DNA of 11,973 nucleotides from JAZDMK01 sp043800975. GTDB taxonomy: Bacteria > Bacteroidota > Bacteroidia > Bacteroidales > JAHJDW01. The position numbers and the translations under genes were made by a program. Below the pieces are notes generated by a model. It did no database searches. It was not told where the DNA came from and worked only from the letters and a program-made list of their open reading frames with translations. Below are positions 1 through 8,610 of the stretch, one piece after another. Within the stretch, counting starts at the first letter, position 1. Every line of letters begins with the position of its first letter. The DNA lies in assembly GCA_043800975.1 (NCBI GenBank), contig JAZDMK010000037.1:1-11973 (forward strand), given 5' to 3'.

Positions 1-2
1 AA

Positions 3-242
3 ATTCTGGTTGCTACTGATATCATGTCTCGTGGGATCGATATTGAGGACATCGGCCTTGTTGTAAACTATGATGTTCCTCAGGACGCAGAAGATTATGT
101 TCACCGTATCGGGCGCACTGCCCGCGCTGATGCGACTGGAGTCGCTATCACACTCATAAACAGGAAGGAAGCAGGCAAATTTGTGAAGATTGAGAAATTT
201 ATCGGGTGTGAAATAAGGAAGATTCCGATACCGGCTTTATAG
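3..242 (+). CDS. DEAD-box RNA helicase, C-terminal end (5' part outside window)
   Basis: ATP-dependent RNA helicase of the DEAD-box superfamily 2 type; such proteins remodel RNA duplexes during ribosome assembly, mRNA decay or cold adaptation. Only the end of the second RecA-like domain is here. The frame is open from the first bases, so the gene starts upstream of the window. Visible are motif V (ILVATDIMSRGIDI), the VVNYDVPQDAEDYVHR block, and motif VI (HRIGRTARA) with the arginines that contact ATP. The protein stops about 30 residues after motif VI (ending IPIPAL, TAG at 240-242), so it lacks the long basic tail of many RhlE proteins. The family call is firm. The subfamily (RhlE-like is my guess) cannot be settled from 79 residues, so no symbol is given. 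Confidence 0.93.
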   Translation: MLVATDIMSRGIDIEDIGLVVNYDVPQDAEDYVHRIGRTARADATGVAITLINRKEAGKFVKIEKFIGCEIRKIPIPAL

Positions 243-510
243 AATATCTCATTTGCATCATCAAATTCACTTTCCAGGTTAAATCCGACATAAGATTCAT
301 TTCTTAAGATTCTAATATAGGCTGACCATATTTCTTTAGGAAAAAAAAAATAACGCTATTGGTCTATAAAAAAATGCCTTTCGGTTGAAGTTTTTGATAG
401 AAAAATCATAAATGCATTTAGCGCTCATTTTATCATAGGTATTTATACGTATTGCATACAAGTATTTTTTGCAGGTAAATTTAGTTCAAAGCGCTAATTG
501 ACATGAAATG

Positions 511-541
511 TTGCTTTTAATAGTTTTACAACTTATCTTTG
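511..541 (+). promoter_or_regulatory. Bacteroidota-type promoter for the giant repeat protein
   Basis: TTG at 511-513, a 20-nt spacer, then TATCTTTG at 534-541, a full match to the Bacteroidota -7 consensus TAnnTTTG. The predicted transcription start is near 545-549, giving a leader of about 85 nt before the ATG at 632. The box overlaps the TTG at 539, which therefore cannot be the translation start if this promoter is used. Confidence 0.65.
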
Positions 542-542
542 G

Positions 543-582
543 TCGGTAAAAATACCGAGCACTCGGTAAAAATACGGAGACA
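543..582 (+). repeat. Tandem 20-bp repeat with overlapping hairpins at the transcription start
   Basis: Two copies of a 20-bp unit (543-562 and 563-582) share the identical 13-mer TCGGTAAAAATAC and match at 16 of 20 positions. Two overlapping inverted repeats are embedded: TCGGTA-AAAA-TACCGA (543-558, 6-bp arms) and TACCGAG-CA-CTCGGTA (553-568, 7-bp arms). They share positions 553-558, so in RNA only one hairpin could form at a time. The cluster begins a few bases after the -7 box. It could be an operator for a dimeric repressor, or a 5' leader structure affecting mRNA stability or translation. The function is inference; the repeats are directly visible. Confidence 0.6.
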
Positions 583-631
583 AGAAATTTTGAGAAAACT
601 AAATACAATCGCAGGTTTAAAAAGACGGAAA

Positions 632-3600
632 ATGGTGAAAGGTAATTTCATTCACCTGATTGTACTTTTTGGAATAGTCTTAATCCAGGCATTCAACTGC
701 CATATACAAGCTGCAATATATACATGGACTGGAGCCACTTCAACCAACTGGGGAACGGCTACAAATTGGTCGGGTGGTATCGTTCCACTGCCAACAGACA
801 ATGTGATCATTGTATCAGCAGCCAATAATCCCGTACTGGATGCAGGGCGCAGTGTTACTGCATTTACAATGACTACAGGTTCTTTGAACCTGAACGGCTT
901 TACGCTTTCAATTACTGGGAATGCTACATTTACTGCGGGAACCATTTCAAATGGAAACATAATTGCTGCTAACACAACCACAATTTTCGGAAATGCTTCC
1001 GGCGGACCGACAATCAGTGCAACAGTAAGCGTGAGTGCAGCAACGATAACCATGAGGGGCACTACTTTTTCGAATACCGTTAACATTACGAAGACGGGTA
1101 CATCCAACGACCAGAGCATTGGAGGGAATACATTTAGTTCCAGTCTGAGTCTGATAAACAATGGGACTGGCTATCTTTTAATGACCCTGACAAATACTGA
1201 TACTTACAACGGAGATGTGAGTATTTCAACAACTTCTTCCGGTATTGTTTATATGAATTACAACGCAGCCGGCACCCAATACAACGGGAATATAATTATC
1301 GATAACACAGGAACGGGCGGAACCCGATTTGGTCAGAATACAGGAACTTCAACACTCGCATCAGGGAAGACGATAACCATAGGTGGAGGCGGCTTTGCGA
1401 CCGGAGCTTTGTATTTCCGCAATTTCACGCAAGCAGGATCCACAGACCAAACCCTTGCGTTGACGGGAACAGCCGGACTTTATCTTCAAAGCGGAACTAC
1501 ATGGAATGGAGATGTAGATTTCACGGCACCCTCTCTTTACACAAATGGCTCCACATACAACGGAACGGCTTTATTAACAAAGACCGGAACTACCAATGAT
1601 GCAGGAACAGGCGGAAACACCTTTAATCTGGAAGTTGAATTTATAATAACAGGCACTGGTTATTTACAAATATCATCCGGAACAGGCAATGATGTTTTTA
1701 ACAGAGACGTCACGATCAACAGCACTGGCGGAGGAATTCGCTTTTCACAAGGAACTGGCACGAGTACGCTTGCAAACACAAGGTCTTTGATTATAGGAGC
1801 AACGGGCTTTTCATCCGGAGGTTTGTTGATTCGCAATTTTACACAAACTGGTGCAACTGCCCAAAGCCTTTCTCTGACCGGAACTGCATCACTTTATCTG
1901 CAAAGCGGTACAACATGGAACGGGGATGTTACCTTCAGTGCGCCTTCGCTTCGCCTTGACGGAAGCACCTATAACGGAACTGCAAGCCTCACTAAAACAG
2001 GAACTACAAACGATGCCGGCAATGGCGGCAATACTTTCAATTCTATAGTAAGTCTGACTAACACAGGAACCGGATATCTGATGTCTTCAAATACCGGCGC
2101 TGACACATACAACAATGATGTAAACATTACCACTTCCGCAGGAATTGTTTATATGAATTACAATGTTGCCGGCACACTATACAATGGGAATATTATTCTG
2201 GAAAATACAGGTGCGGGTAGTATTCGCTTTGGTCAAAACACAGGAACTTCCACACTGGCTGCCGGAAAAACAGTCACTATAAGCGGTAGCGGATTTACTG
2301 CTGGCGGTTTGTATTTTCGCAATTTCACACAAAACGGAGCTACAGCGCAAAGCCTGACACTTACGGGAACGGCGACACTTTATCTGCAAACCGGAAGCAC
2401 CTGGGACGGGGATGTTTCTTTCACAGCACCTTCGGTTCGCACAGATGGATCAACATATAACGGAACTGCATCGTTTACCAAAACTGGAACCCTGAATGAT
2501 GCAGGCGTTGGCGGAAACACTTTCAATAGTGATCTTGATATCAATGTAACGGGCAGCGGATACATCACAATTTCCGGAACCGGCAATGATGCTTTTAACG
2601 GAAATATTACTGTAAGTAGTACCGGCGGCGGTGTTCGATTTTCGCAAGGCACGGGAACTTCAATTCTTGCCAGTGGACAAACGATTGCCATTGGTGCTGG
2701 AGGATTTTCGGCTGGCGGCTTATACATTCGCAATTTTACGCAGTCAGGCTCAACTGCTCAATCATTACTTCTCACCGGAACAGCATCCTTATACCTGCAA
2801 ACTGGTACGATCTGGACAGCAGATGTTGATTTTACATCTCCCTCGCTCTATCTGAATGGTTCTACATATAATGGAACTACATTGCTTACAAAAACCGGAA
2901 CTACTAATGATGGCGGCACAGGTGGAAATACTTTTGACCGGGAATTGGAGTTAATTGTTACCGGAACAGGCTATCTTCAGATTGGCGGAGCAGGAAACGA
3001 TATCTTTAACAGAGATGTTATAATCAACAGCACAGGTGGCGGAATTCGTTTTTCACAGAATGCAGGGACCAGCACACTGGCAAATTCCAGAGTTATTCAG
3101 ATAGGTGCCACTGGTTTTTCATCGGGTGGTTTATACATTCGCAATTTTTCTCAAATCGGGAATACTGCACAAAACCTCAATCTGACCGGAACTGCAGCAC
3201 TTTATGTTCAGACGGGAACTACCTGGAACGGCAATGTCACTTTTACTGCACCTTCACTTCGTCTGGACGGAGCTATTTATAATGGAACAGCCATTCTGAC
3301 AAAAACGGGTACCAGCAATGATCAGGGTGTTGGAGGCAACACTTTTAATTTTGCTACAAGTCTGATCAATTCGGGTGCAGGATATCTGGGACTTGCATGG
3401 AACAGCAATGATATTTTTAACGATGATGTGAATATTTCAACTTCCAATGGAATTATTTACATGAGCAATAATGCTGCAAATGCTCAATACAATGGAAATA
3501 TTGTACTGGAAAGTACCGGCAACGGGGGTATCCGCTTTGGGCAGGGAACAGGTGTTTCAACACTGGCTGCAGGAATGACAATCAGTACCGGAGGAGCCGG

Positions 3601-6151
3601 ATTTACAGGCGGCGGTTTATATCTGCGGAATTTTGTACAAACCGGGGCAACTGCACAAACACTTTTGTTAACCGGATCATCTTCGTTGTATTTACAAACG
3701 GGCGGGCAATGGAACGGGAATATTGATTTTACCGCCCCTACCTTATATCTCAACGGTTCAACTTATAACAGCCAGGCAAAATTAACGAAAACAGGAGCGT
3801 CAAACGATGTTGGTTCCGGTGGAAATACTTTTAATGCAAGAGCAGAGTTTATTGTAACCGGTGCTGGATATCTTTGTTTATCCAACACTACCAACATCGA
3901 TATTTTCAACGGCAACATCTTTGTAAACAGCACGGGCGGTGGCATACGCTTCTCTCAGGGAACGGGGACAACCACATTGGCTTCGGGAAACACAATTGCA
4001 TTAGGAGCTACAGGATTCTCTGCCGGTGGTTTGTATATCCGTAATTTCACACAAACTGGCGCAACAGCACAAAGTTTCACACTCACGGGTACTTCTTCAC
4101 TCTATCTTCAAACCGGAACTACCTGGAATGGGGGCGTAACATTCTCTGCACCTACACTTTTTCTAAACGGTTCTGTATATAATAATACTGCATTACTAGC
4201 AAAGACAGGAACCACCAATGACAACAGCAACGGTGCCAACACATTCAATGGAGCAACCCGAATTGTAAATCAGGGAAGCGGATATTTACTACTTGCAGGA
4301 AATACAACTGGTGATATATTTAACGATGATCTGACACTAACCACTTCAAACGGCATCATTTACGCTGCCAATTCCGGAACTACAACGCAGTTCAACGGCA
4401 ACCTTGCTCTGAACAGCGCTAATACTGGCGGAATCCGTTTCGGACAAAATACAGGAAGCTGCATTCTGGCTGCTGGCAAAACAGTTACTATTGGCATGGA
4501 TGGTTTTTCAAACGGAGGATTGTATTTTCGGAATTTTACGCAAACAGGTACTACACCTCAAAGTTTAACATTAACAGGCAGCGCTGCACTTTATCAGCAG
4601 CAGGGAACAACCTGGAATGCTGATGCCTCGTTTACGGCTCCTTCTGTTTATCTGGCATCAACAACTTACAACGGTAATAGTACTTTTACTAAAACCGGCA
4701 GCTCGAATGACAACAGCAACGGTGCAAACGTCTTTAATGCAGCTTCCACGTTCAACAGCAATAGCACCGGTTATTTCAGGCTGGCCAACGGGGCAGTGGA
4801 TATTTTCAACGGAGATGCCACTTTTACACAATCAGGCACCGGAGCAATGCAGCCTGCATACAACGGAGTGAATTCTTTTTATCAAAACATAACTGTCAAC
4901 AGTACTACTGCAATTACGTTTGGAGCAGGTACAGGAAATATTCTATTTACCGGAACAAATCCTCAGTCCGTAAATAACAGCGGGACAGCTTATCCCATTT
5001 TCCGTCGTATGCAGGTAAATAAGACAAGTGATAATGTCAGATTGAATACGCTTATCAACGTCTCCGTCTCTCTCACATTAACACTCGGGAATATACTTTC
5101 AAATACAGCCGCCGACATGCTTGTTATGCAAAATGGATCAGCTGTGTCCGGTGCCAGCAATAGCAGCTATGTTAAAGGCCCTGTTCAGAAAATCGGAAAT
5201 GTTGCTTTTACTTTTCCCGTAGGTGATGGCGGTTATTACAGGCCGATTGCCATTTCAGCACCCGCAAACAATACGCATAGCTTTACTGCAGAATACTTTG
5301 ATGCCAATCCGGATCTTACCTATTCAACTGCAAGCAAAGATGCAACAATCGATCATCTCAGCACTTGCGAATACTGGATTCTGGATCGCACCAGCGGCGC
5401 ATCCAATGTTTTTGTTACATTAAGCTGGGATTCACCTGCCAGTTGCGGCATAGACACCTACACCGACCTTCTTGTTGCCCGCTGGAACGGCACACAGTGG
5501 AAAGACCATGGTGCCATTAATTTTACTGGAAATAATACTTCCGGAACAGTTCGATCCACAGCTGTTGTAACGAGCTTTTCTCCATTTACACTCGGTTCTA
5601 TTTCCAATAAAAATCCTTTACCTGTTGAGCTTCTCTCATTCAATGCACAACCTAATAACACTCAGGTTGATCTCACCTGGGCTACTGCAAGCGAAACCAA
5701 TAATGATTATTTTGTCGTTGAGAAGAGTAGCAATGGAGTTAATTTTCAGGCAGTTTGTCAGGTGCAGGGTGCCGGAAACAGCAACAGTTTCTTAGAGTAT
5801 TCAGCTATCGACAAAAACCCTTTCAACGGCACTTCTTATTACCGGTTGAAACAAGTTGATTTTGATGGTAAAACGCACTATTCGAATATTGTATCCGTAA
5901 ATTTCAATAACGGAAATACTGCATTGGAAGTCTTCCCAAACCCAGCCACCGAGCAGATTTCAATTTATTTTCCCGGTGATGAAGTGAAAACATTTACCCT
6001 GTATGATGCTGCCGGAAAAGCGATTATCACATCGAATCCGATAGTTGAAGAAAACTACAGTATGGATATTTCTTTCCTTCCAAAAGGCATCTATTACCTA
6101 AGAATGTCTTCTGATAGCAATTCTGATTTCAGGAAGATTGTGAAGAATTAA
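632..6151 (+). CDS. Giant secreted repeat protein with T9SS C-terminal sorting domain
   Basis: Predicted secreted or cell-surface protein of 1839 residues, probably adhesin-like; no catalytic motif is visible. Residues 1-27 form a signal peptide (MVKGNF, hydrophobic LIVLFGIVLIQA, likely cleavage after HIQA); there is no lipobox. Residues 28-150 are a beta-rich N-terminal region opening with TWTG...NWSGG.VP...D, common in Bacteroidota surface proteins. Residues about 150-1395 hold eight tandem units rich in G, T, N and S. After these come a spacer with the pair Cys...Cys near STCEYW/PASCGIDTY, a Fn3-like domain (about 1661-1757, starts PLPVELLSFNA), and a T9SS type A sorting domain (from LEVFPNPATEQ to KGIYYLRM...KIVKN). 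The frame is open upstream to a TTG at 539, but that codon lies inside the -7 promoter box. The ATG at 632 gives a normal signal peptide and follows A-rich AAAAGACGGAAA. The ligand is unknown; the export route is established for this domain family. Confidence 0.9.
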   Translation: MVKGNFIHLIVLFGIVLIQAFNCHIQAAIYTWTGATSTNWGTATNWSGGIVPLPTDNVIIVSAANNPVLDAGRSVTAFTMTTGSLNLNGFTLSITGNATFTAGTISNGNIIAANTTTIFGNASGGPTISATVSVSAATITMRGTTFSNTVNITKTGTSNDQSIGGNTFSSSLSLINNGTGYLLMTLTNTDTYNGDVSISTTSSGIVYMNYNAAGTQYNGNIIIDNTGTGGTRFGQNTGTSTLASGKTITIGGGGFATGALYFRNFTQAGSTDQTLALTGTAGLYLQSGTTWNGDVDFTAPSLYTNGSTYNGTALLTKTGTTNDAGTGGNTFNLEVEFIITGTGYLQISSGTGNDVFNRDVTINSTGGGIRFSQGTGTSTLANTRSLIIGATGFSSGGLLIRNFTQTGATAQSLSLTGTASLYLQSGTTWNGDVTFSAPSLRLDGSTYNGTASLTKTGTTNDAGNGGNTFNSIVSLTNTGTGYLMSSNTGADTYNNDVNITTSAGIVYMNYNVAGTLYNGNIILENTGAGSIRFGQNTGTSTLAAGKTVTISGSGFTAGGLYFRNFTQNGATAQSLTLTGTATLYLQTGSTWDGDVSFTAPSVRTDGSTYNGTASFTKTGTLNDAGVGGNTFNSDLDINVTGSGYITISGTGNDAFNGNITVSSTGGGVRFSQGTGTSILASGQTIAIGAGGFSAGGLYIRNFTQSGSTAQSLLLTGTASLYLQTGTIWTADVDFTSPSLYLNGSTYNGTTLLTKTGTTNDGGTGGNTFDRELELIVTGTGYLQIGGAGNDIFNRDVIINSTGGGIRFSQNAGTSTLANSRVIQIGATGFSSGGLYIRNFSQIGNTAQNLNLTGTAALYVQTGTTWNGNVTFTAPSLRLDGAIYNGTAILTKTGTSNDQGVGGNTFNFATSLINSGAGYLGLAWNSNDIFNDDVNISTSNGIIYMSNNAANAQYNGNIVLESTGNGGIRFGQGTGVSTLAAGMTISTGGAGFTGGGLYLRNFVQTGATAQTLLLTGSSSLYLQTGGQWNGNIDFTAPTLYLNGSTYNSQAKLTKTGASNDVGSGGNTFNARAEFIVTGAGYLCLSNTTNIDIFNGNIFVNSTGGGIRFSQGTGTTTLASGNTIALGATGFSAGGLYIRNFTQTGATAQSFTLTGTSSLYLQTGTTWNGGVTFSAPTLFLNGSVYNNTALLAKTGTTNDNSNGANTFNGATRIVNQGSGYLLLAGNTTGDIFNDDLTLTTSNGIIYAANSGTTTQFNGNLALNSANTGGIRFGQNTGSCILAAGKTVTIGMDGFSNGGLYFRNFTQTGTTPQSLTLTGSAALYQQQGTTWNADASFTAPSVYLASTTYNGNSTFTKTGSSNDNSNGANVFNAASTFNSNSTGYFRLANGAVDIFNGDATFTQSGTGAMQPAYNGVNSFYQNITVNSTTAITFGAGTGNILFTGTNPQSVNNSGTAYPIFRRMQVNKTSDNVRLNTLINVSVSLTLTLGNILSNTAADMLVMQNGSAVSGASNSSYVKGPVQKIGNVAFTFPVGDGGYYRPIAISAPANNTHSFTAEYFDANPDLTYSTASKDATIDHLSTCEYWILDRTSGASNVFVTLSWDSPASCGIDTYTDLLVARWNGTQWKDHGAINFTGNNTSGTVRSTAVVTSFSPFTLGSISNKNPLPVELLSFNAQPNNTQVDLTWATASETNNDYFVVEKSSNGVNFQAVCQVQGAGNSNSFLEYSAIDKNPFNGTSYYRLKQVDFDGKTHYSNIVSVNFNNGNTALEVFPNPATEQISIYFPGDEVKTFTLYDAAGKAIITSNPIVEENYSMDISFLPKGIYYLRMSSDSNSDFRKIVKN
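1060..4820 (+). repeat. Eight tandem units of two lengths within the giant protein gene
   Basis: Each unit carries an anchor of the form GGLYIRNFTQTGATAQSL, then LTGTASLYLQTGTTWNGDV, APSLYLNGSTYNGTA and TKTGTTND..GGNTF. The RNF codons start at 1418, 1832, 2318, 2729, 3140, 3626, 4040 and 4529, giving spacings of 414, 486, 411, 411, 486, 414 and 489 nt. The long spacing (about 162 codons) comes from an inserted segment such as GIVYMNYNAAGTQYNGNI and goes with RFGQ; the short one (about 137 codons) goes with RFSQ. Counting the segment before unit 1, the order is long, short, long, short, short, long, short, long. The TKTG..ND..GGNTF block occurs nine times. DNA copies are well diverged, so this is an old expansion kept similar at protein level, not a recent slippage product. 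Confidence 0.9.
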
Positions 6152-6166
6152 TCGGACTTTTATTTG

Positions 6167-8452
6167 TTATTCAACAATTTTCAACTTAGCAAACTTTAGT
6201 AAAAGCTGCTTCTGCCCTATCCCGTCGAAATGCACCACAGCCTTGCGGTCGCCTTCTCTGCCTTCTACCAGCAGCACTTTACCTTTACCAAAACGCTCAT
6301 GTTCCACCGTCATTCCCGACTGAATCATTTCCATCAGTTCGGAGGGAGAACCCGGCTGCTGAACCGCTTTATTTATACTTACCAGTTTTCCTTTAGGAAC
6401 AAATTTCTCCTTCGGTTTGTATTCTTTCTTTGTATTATCCTTCTGAAACGGATTACTGTCGGGCTTAATGTTAAATCCTTTGTATGCCGGAAAGTCGACG
6501 CAGTTTTTATCCAGTTCATCCAGAAAACGGCTTGGCTCGCAGGGTGTGAGGTTTCCCCAGCGAAAACGCGTAGTGGAATACGTCATGTGCAGATGCTTCT
6601 GCGCACGGGTAACAGCCACATAAAAAAGCCTTCGCTCCTCTTCCAGATCAGCTCTGGAGTTCAATGAAAGTTGCGAAGGAAATAAATTCTCCTCAACACC
6701 AGCAATAAAAACAGCAGGAAACTCAAGTCCTTTGGCCGAATGCACCGTCATCAACGACACTTTATCATTATTTTCTTTATCGTCTTCATCGGCATTGGTA
6801 AGAAGTGCAATATCCTGCAGAAAAGAAGCCAGCGATGGAACTTCCTCTTCTTCGTTTTGCTCGGCTCTTTCACAAAAATCGCGAATACCGTTCAGCAATT
6901 CTTCCAGATTTTCAAGGCGATTGCGGCCTTCAGGTGTTAGATCCTGTGTCATCTCGGCCTTAATTCCGGATGCCTGAATAATATGACTGGCCAGTTCAAA
7001 GGCATTCTTTTTATCTGCCAGTGCTGCAAAGCTGCGAATCATGGTCACAAAATCGACGATACGGTTAGCGGTAGCGCCTGATATGCCTGACCCGGCCAAA
7101 CCTCCGTTCAGTATAAGATTCCAAAGACTTGTTTCTTTTTCTTTGGCAAAAACAATCATCTTTTCGATGGTTGTTTTACCAATTCCACGTGCCGGATAAT
7201 TGATAATTCGGAGAAAAGCTTCATCATCATTGTGATTCAAAGCAAGGCGGATATACGCGAGTGAATCCTTGATTTCACGACGCTGATAAAATGAAATGCC
7301 ACCATACACGCGATAAGGAATATCCATCCTGCGCAGCGACTCCTCGAAAGAACGGGACTGTGCATTGATACGATACAGAATGGCAAAGTCTTTATTGTGC
7401 ATCTGTTCGTTCATCTTCAGTTCAAAGATGGTACGCGCTACCATGACACCTTCTTCGTTATCCGAAAGTGCGCGCATTACTTTGATCCGTTCGCCTTCAT
7501 CATTCTGCGTCCAGATAATTTTTGGAATCTGCGCCAGATTATTAACGATAATGCTGTTTGCTGCGCCCACGATGGTCTTTGTTGAGCGATAGTTTTGCTC
7601 AAGCTTAAATAGTTTTGTATCGGGATAATCATTCTGAAAACTCAGTATATTCTGAATATTCGCACCTCTGAACGCATAAATGCTTTGGGCATCATCCCCT
7701 ACTACGCAAATATTTTCAAAACGGGCGGCCAGAAGTTTAAGAATTACATACTGGGCATAGTTTGTATCCTGGTACTCATCCACCAGAATGTAGCGAAACA
7801 TCGACTGATACTTAAGCAGCATTTCTGGGAAATCGCGCAGCAGTTTGTACATATTAACCAGCAGATCGTCGAAATCCATCGCCTGAGCCAGAAAAAGCCG
7901 TTTGGAATATTTCTCAAAAATCTCTCCGGTCATGGGCCTGCGCGCCTGCTTGTCTTCATCCATCAGTTCTGAATTCTGCTGGTATTCTGCCCACGTCATC
8001 AGGTTGGTCTTTGCGCTGGAAATACGATTCAAAACAATGCTGACCTTGTATTCTTTGTCACTCAGATTTTCTTCATCAAGAATTCTTTTTATCACGCGTT
8101 TGCTGTCGTCCATATCGTAAACAGCAAATTCGCGCGGGAATCCGAGACGGTGCCCTTCATTGCGAAGAATTCTGCAAAAAACAGAATGGAAAGTACCCAT
8201 CCACAAATTTCGGGATTCATTGCTACCAAGAATATTCCGGATACGCTCCTTCATTTCATGGGCAGCCTTATTGGTAAAAGTAAGTGCAAGAATATGAAAA
8301 GGGTCAATGCCCTGTGCAATCAGGTATGCTATGCGATAAGTAAGCACACGTGTTTTACCGGAACCGGCACCAGCAATTACCATTATCGGCCCATCAATGC
8401 AGGTGACAGCCTTGTGTTGCTCTTCATTCAAATCTTTCAGAAAATCGCTCAA
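6167..8452 (-). CDS. uvrD: UvrD/PcrA-type ATP-dependent DNA helicase
   Basis: Superfamily 1A 3'-5' DNA helicase of 761 residues; family members unwind DNA in nucleotide excision and mismatch repair and strip proteins from replicating DNA. Motifs in order: Q motif LNEEQHKAV (8-16), Walker A GAGSGKT (28-34), Ia ALTFTNKAAHEM (56-67), Walker B VDEYQDT (224-230), III VGDDAQSIYAFRG (251-263), IV LEQNYRS (284-290), V VSLMTVHSAKGLEF (565-578), VI EEERRLFYVAVTRA (604-617). A basic linker (about 660-700) leads to a C-terminal Tudor-like domain (about 714-761, VEHERFGKGKVLLVEG), as in PcrA/UvrD that bind RNA polymerase. Length fits the family. The start is TTG (8452-8450): a TAA lies ten codons upstream with no ATG between, and the Q motif sits at the usual distance. 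The gene converges on the giant protein gene with 15 nt between stops. pcrA would be an equally fair name. Confidence 0.95.
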   Translation of the reverse strand: MSDFLKDLNEEQHKAVTCIDGPIMVIAGAGSGKTRVLTYRIAYLIAQGIDPFHILALTFTNKAAHEMKERIRNILGSNESRNLWMGTFHSVFCRILRNEGHRLGFPREFAVYDMDDSKRVIKRILDEENLSDKEYKVSIVLNRISSAKTNLMTWAEYQQNSELMDEDKQARRPMTGEIFEKYSKRLFLAQAMDFDDLLVNMYKLLRDFPEMLLKYQSMFRYILVDEYQDTNYAQYVILKLLAARFENICVVGDDAQSIYAFRGANIQNILSFQNDYPDTKLFKLEQNYRSTKTIVGAANSIIVNNLAQIPKIIWTQNDEGERIKVMRALSDNEEGVMVARTIFELKMNEQMHNKDFAILYRINAQSRSFEESLRRMDIPYRVYGGISFYQRREIKDSLAYIRLALNHNDDEAFLRIINYPARGIGKTTIEKMIVFAKEKETSLWNLILNGGLAGSGISGATANRIVDFVTMIRSFAALADKKNAFELASHIIQASGIKAEMTQDLTPEGRNRLENLEELLNGIRDFCERAEQNEEEEVPSLASFLQDIALLTNADEDDKENNDKVSLMTVHSAKGLEFPAVFIAGVEENLFPSQLSLNSRADLEEERRLFYVAVTRAQKHLHMTYSTTRFRWGNLTPCEPSRFLDELDKNCVDFPAYKGFNIKPDSNPFQKDNTKKEYKPKEKFVPKGKLVSINKAVQQPGSPSELMEMIQSGMTVEHERFGKGKVLLVEGREGDRKAVVHFDGIGQKQLLLKFAKLKIVE

Positions 8453-8492
8453 ATTGGCAGTCTTTATTAGTGTATAGAATTATAAAGGGCTG

Positions 8493-8500
8493 CAAAGTTA
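8493..8500 (-). promoter_or_regulatory. Leftward -7 box, candidate promoter of uvrD
   Basis: On the minus strand this reads TAACTTTG, a full TAnnTTTG match, about 40 nt upstream of the uvrD TTG start. Transcription would begin near 8486-8489, giving a leader of about 35 nt. No TTG lies at the ideal 19-21 nt further upstream, so the -33 half is weak. Confidence 0.4.
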
Positions 8501-8570
8501 GCTTAATTGCAAACGTAAAAGAGGAATTTTATCAACTGTTAAGAACTTTTCAATGGTTTTTATGTCATGT

Positions 8571-8610
8571 TTTCATGAATCGGGATTTAAACTTTCATGA
8601 AATCGGATTT
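8571..8610. repeat. Imperfect direct repeat in the uvrD-rpsL gap
   Basis: The 18-mer at 8571-8588 (TTTCATGAATCGGGATTT) recurs at 8593-8610 as TTTCATGAAATCGGATTT, with a 22-nt period and only a compensating one-base shift between the two. Each copy contains the palindrome TCATGA. It may be a pair of protein-binding sites; no function is known to me. Confidence 0.45.

Larger units (their letters stand above)
243..631. other. AT-rich intergenic region between helicase and giant secreted protein
   Basis: This stretch of 389 nt has no convincing complete gene. It contains a run of ten A (341-350) and the palindrome AGCGCT twice (420-425 and 490-495); with flanks, TTAGCGCT at 418-425 and AGCGCTAA at 490-497 form an 8-bp inverted repeat. 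A promoter lies at 511-541 and a repeat cluster at 543-582, both listed separately. On the minus strand about 243-350 reads as a protein-like, stop-free stretch without a start codon (see findings). I see no clear rho-independent terminator for the upstream helicase. Confidence 0.7.

Noticed and set aside
543..582. Inverted repeats considered as an invertible, phase-variable promoter
   Set aside because: Arms are only 6-7 bp with loops of 2-4 nt, so there is no invertible segment between them, and no recombinase gene is nearby.
652..1161. Open frame of 169 codons on the minus strand, opposite the giant protein
   Set aside because: Low-complexity, valine/proline-rich antisense product of the G/T/N-rich repeat coding strand. 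The plus-strand frame has a signal peptide, repeats and a sorting domain, so this is a shadow.
1060..4820. Regularly spaced repeats considered as a CRISPR-like array or satellite DNA
   Set aside because: The periodicity is in one continuous reading frame, the period is over 400 nt, and copies diverge mostly at synonymous sites, which shows protein-level repeats.
6230..6667. Plus-strand open frame of 145 codons opposite uvrD
   Set aside because: It lies fully inside the uvrD gene on the other strand, where conserved helicase motifs are encoded; its own product has no recognisable feature.
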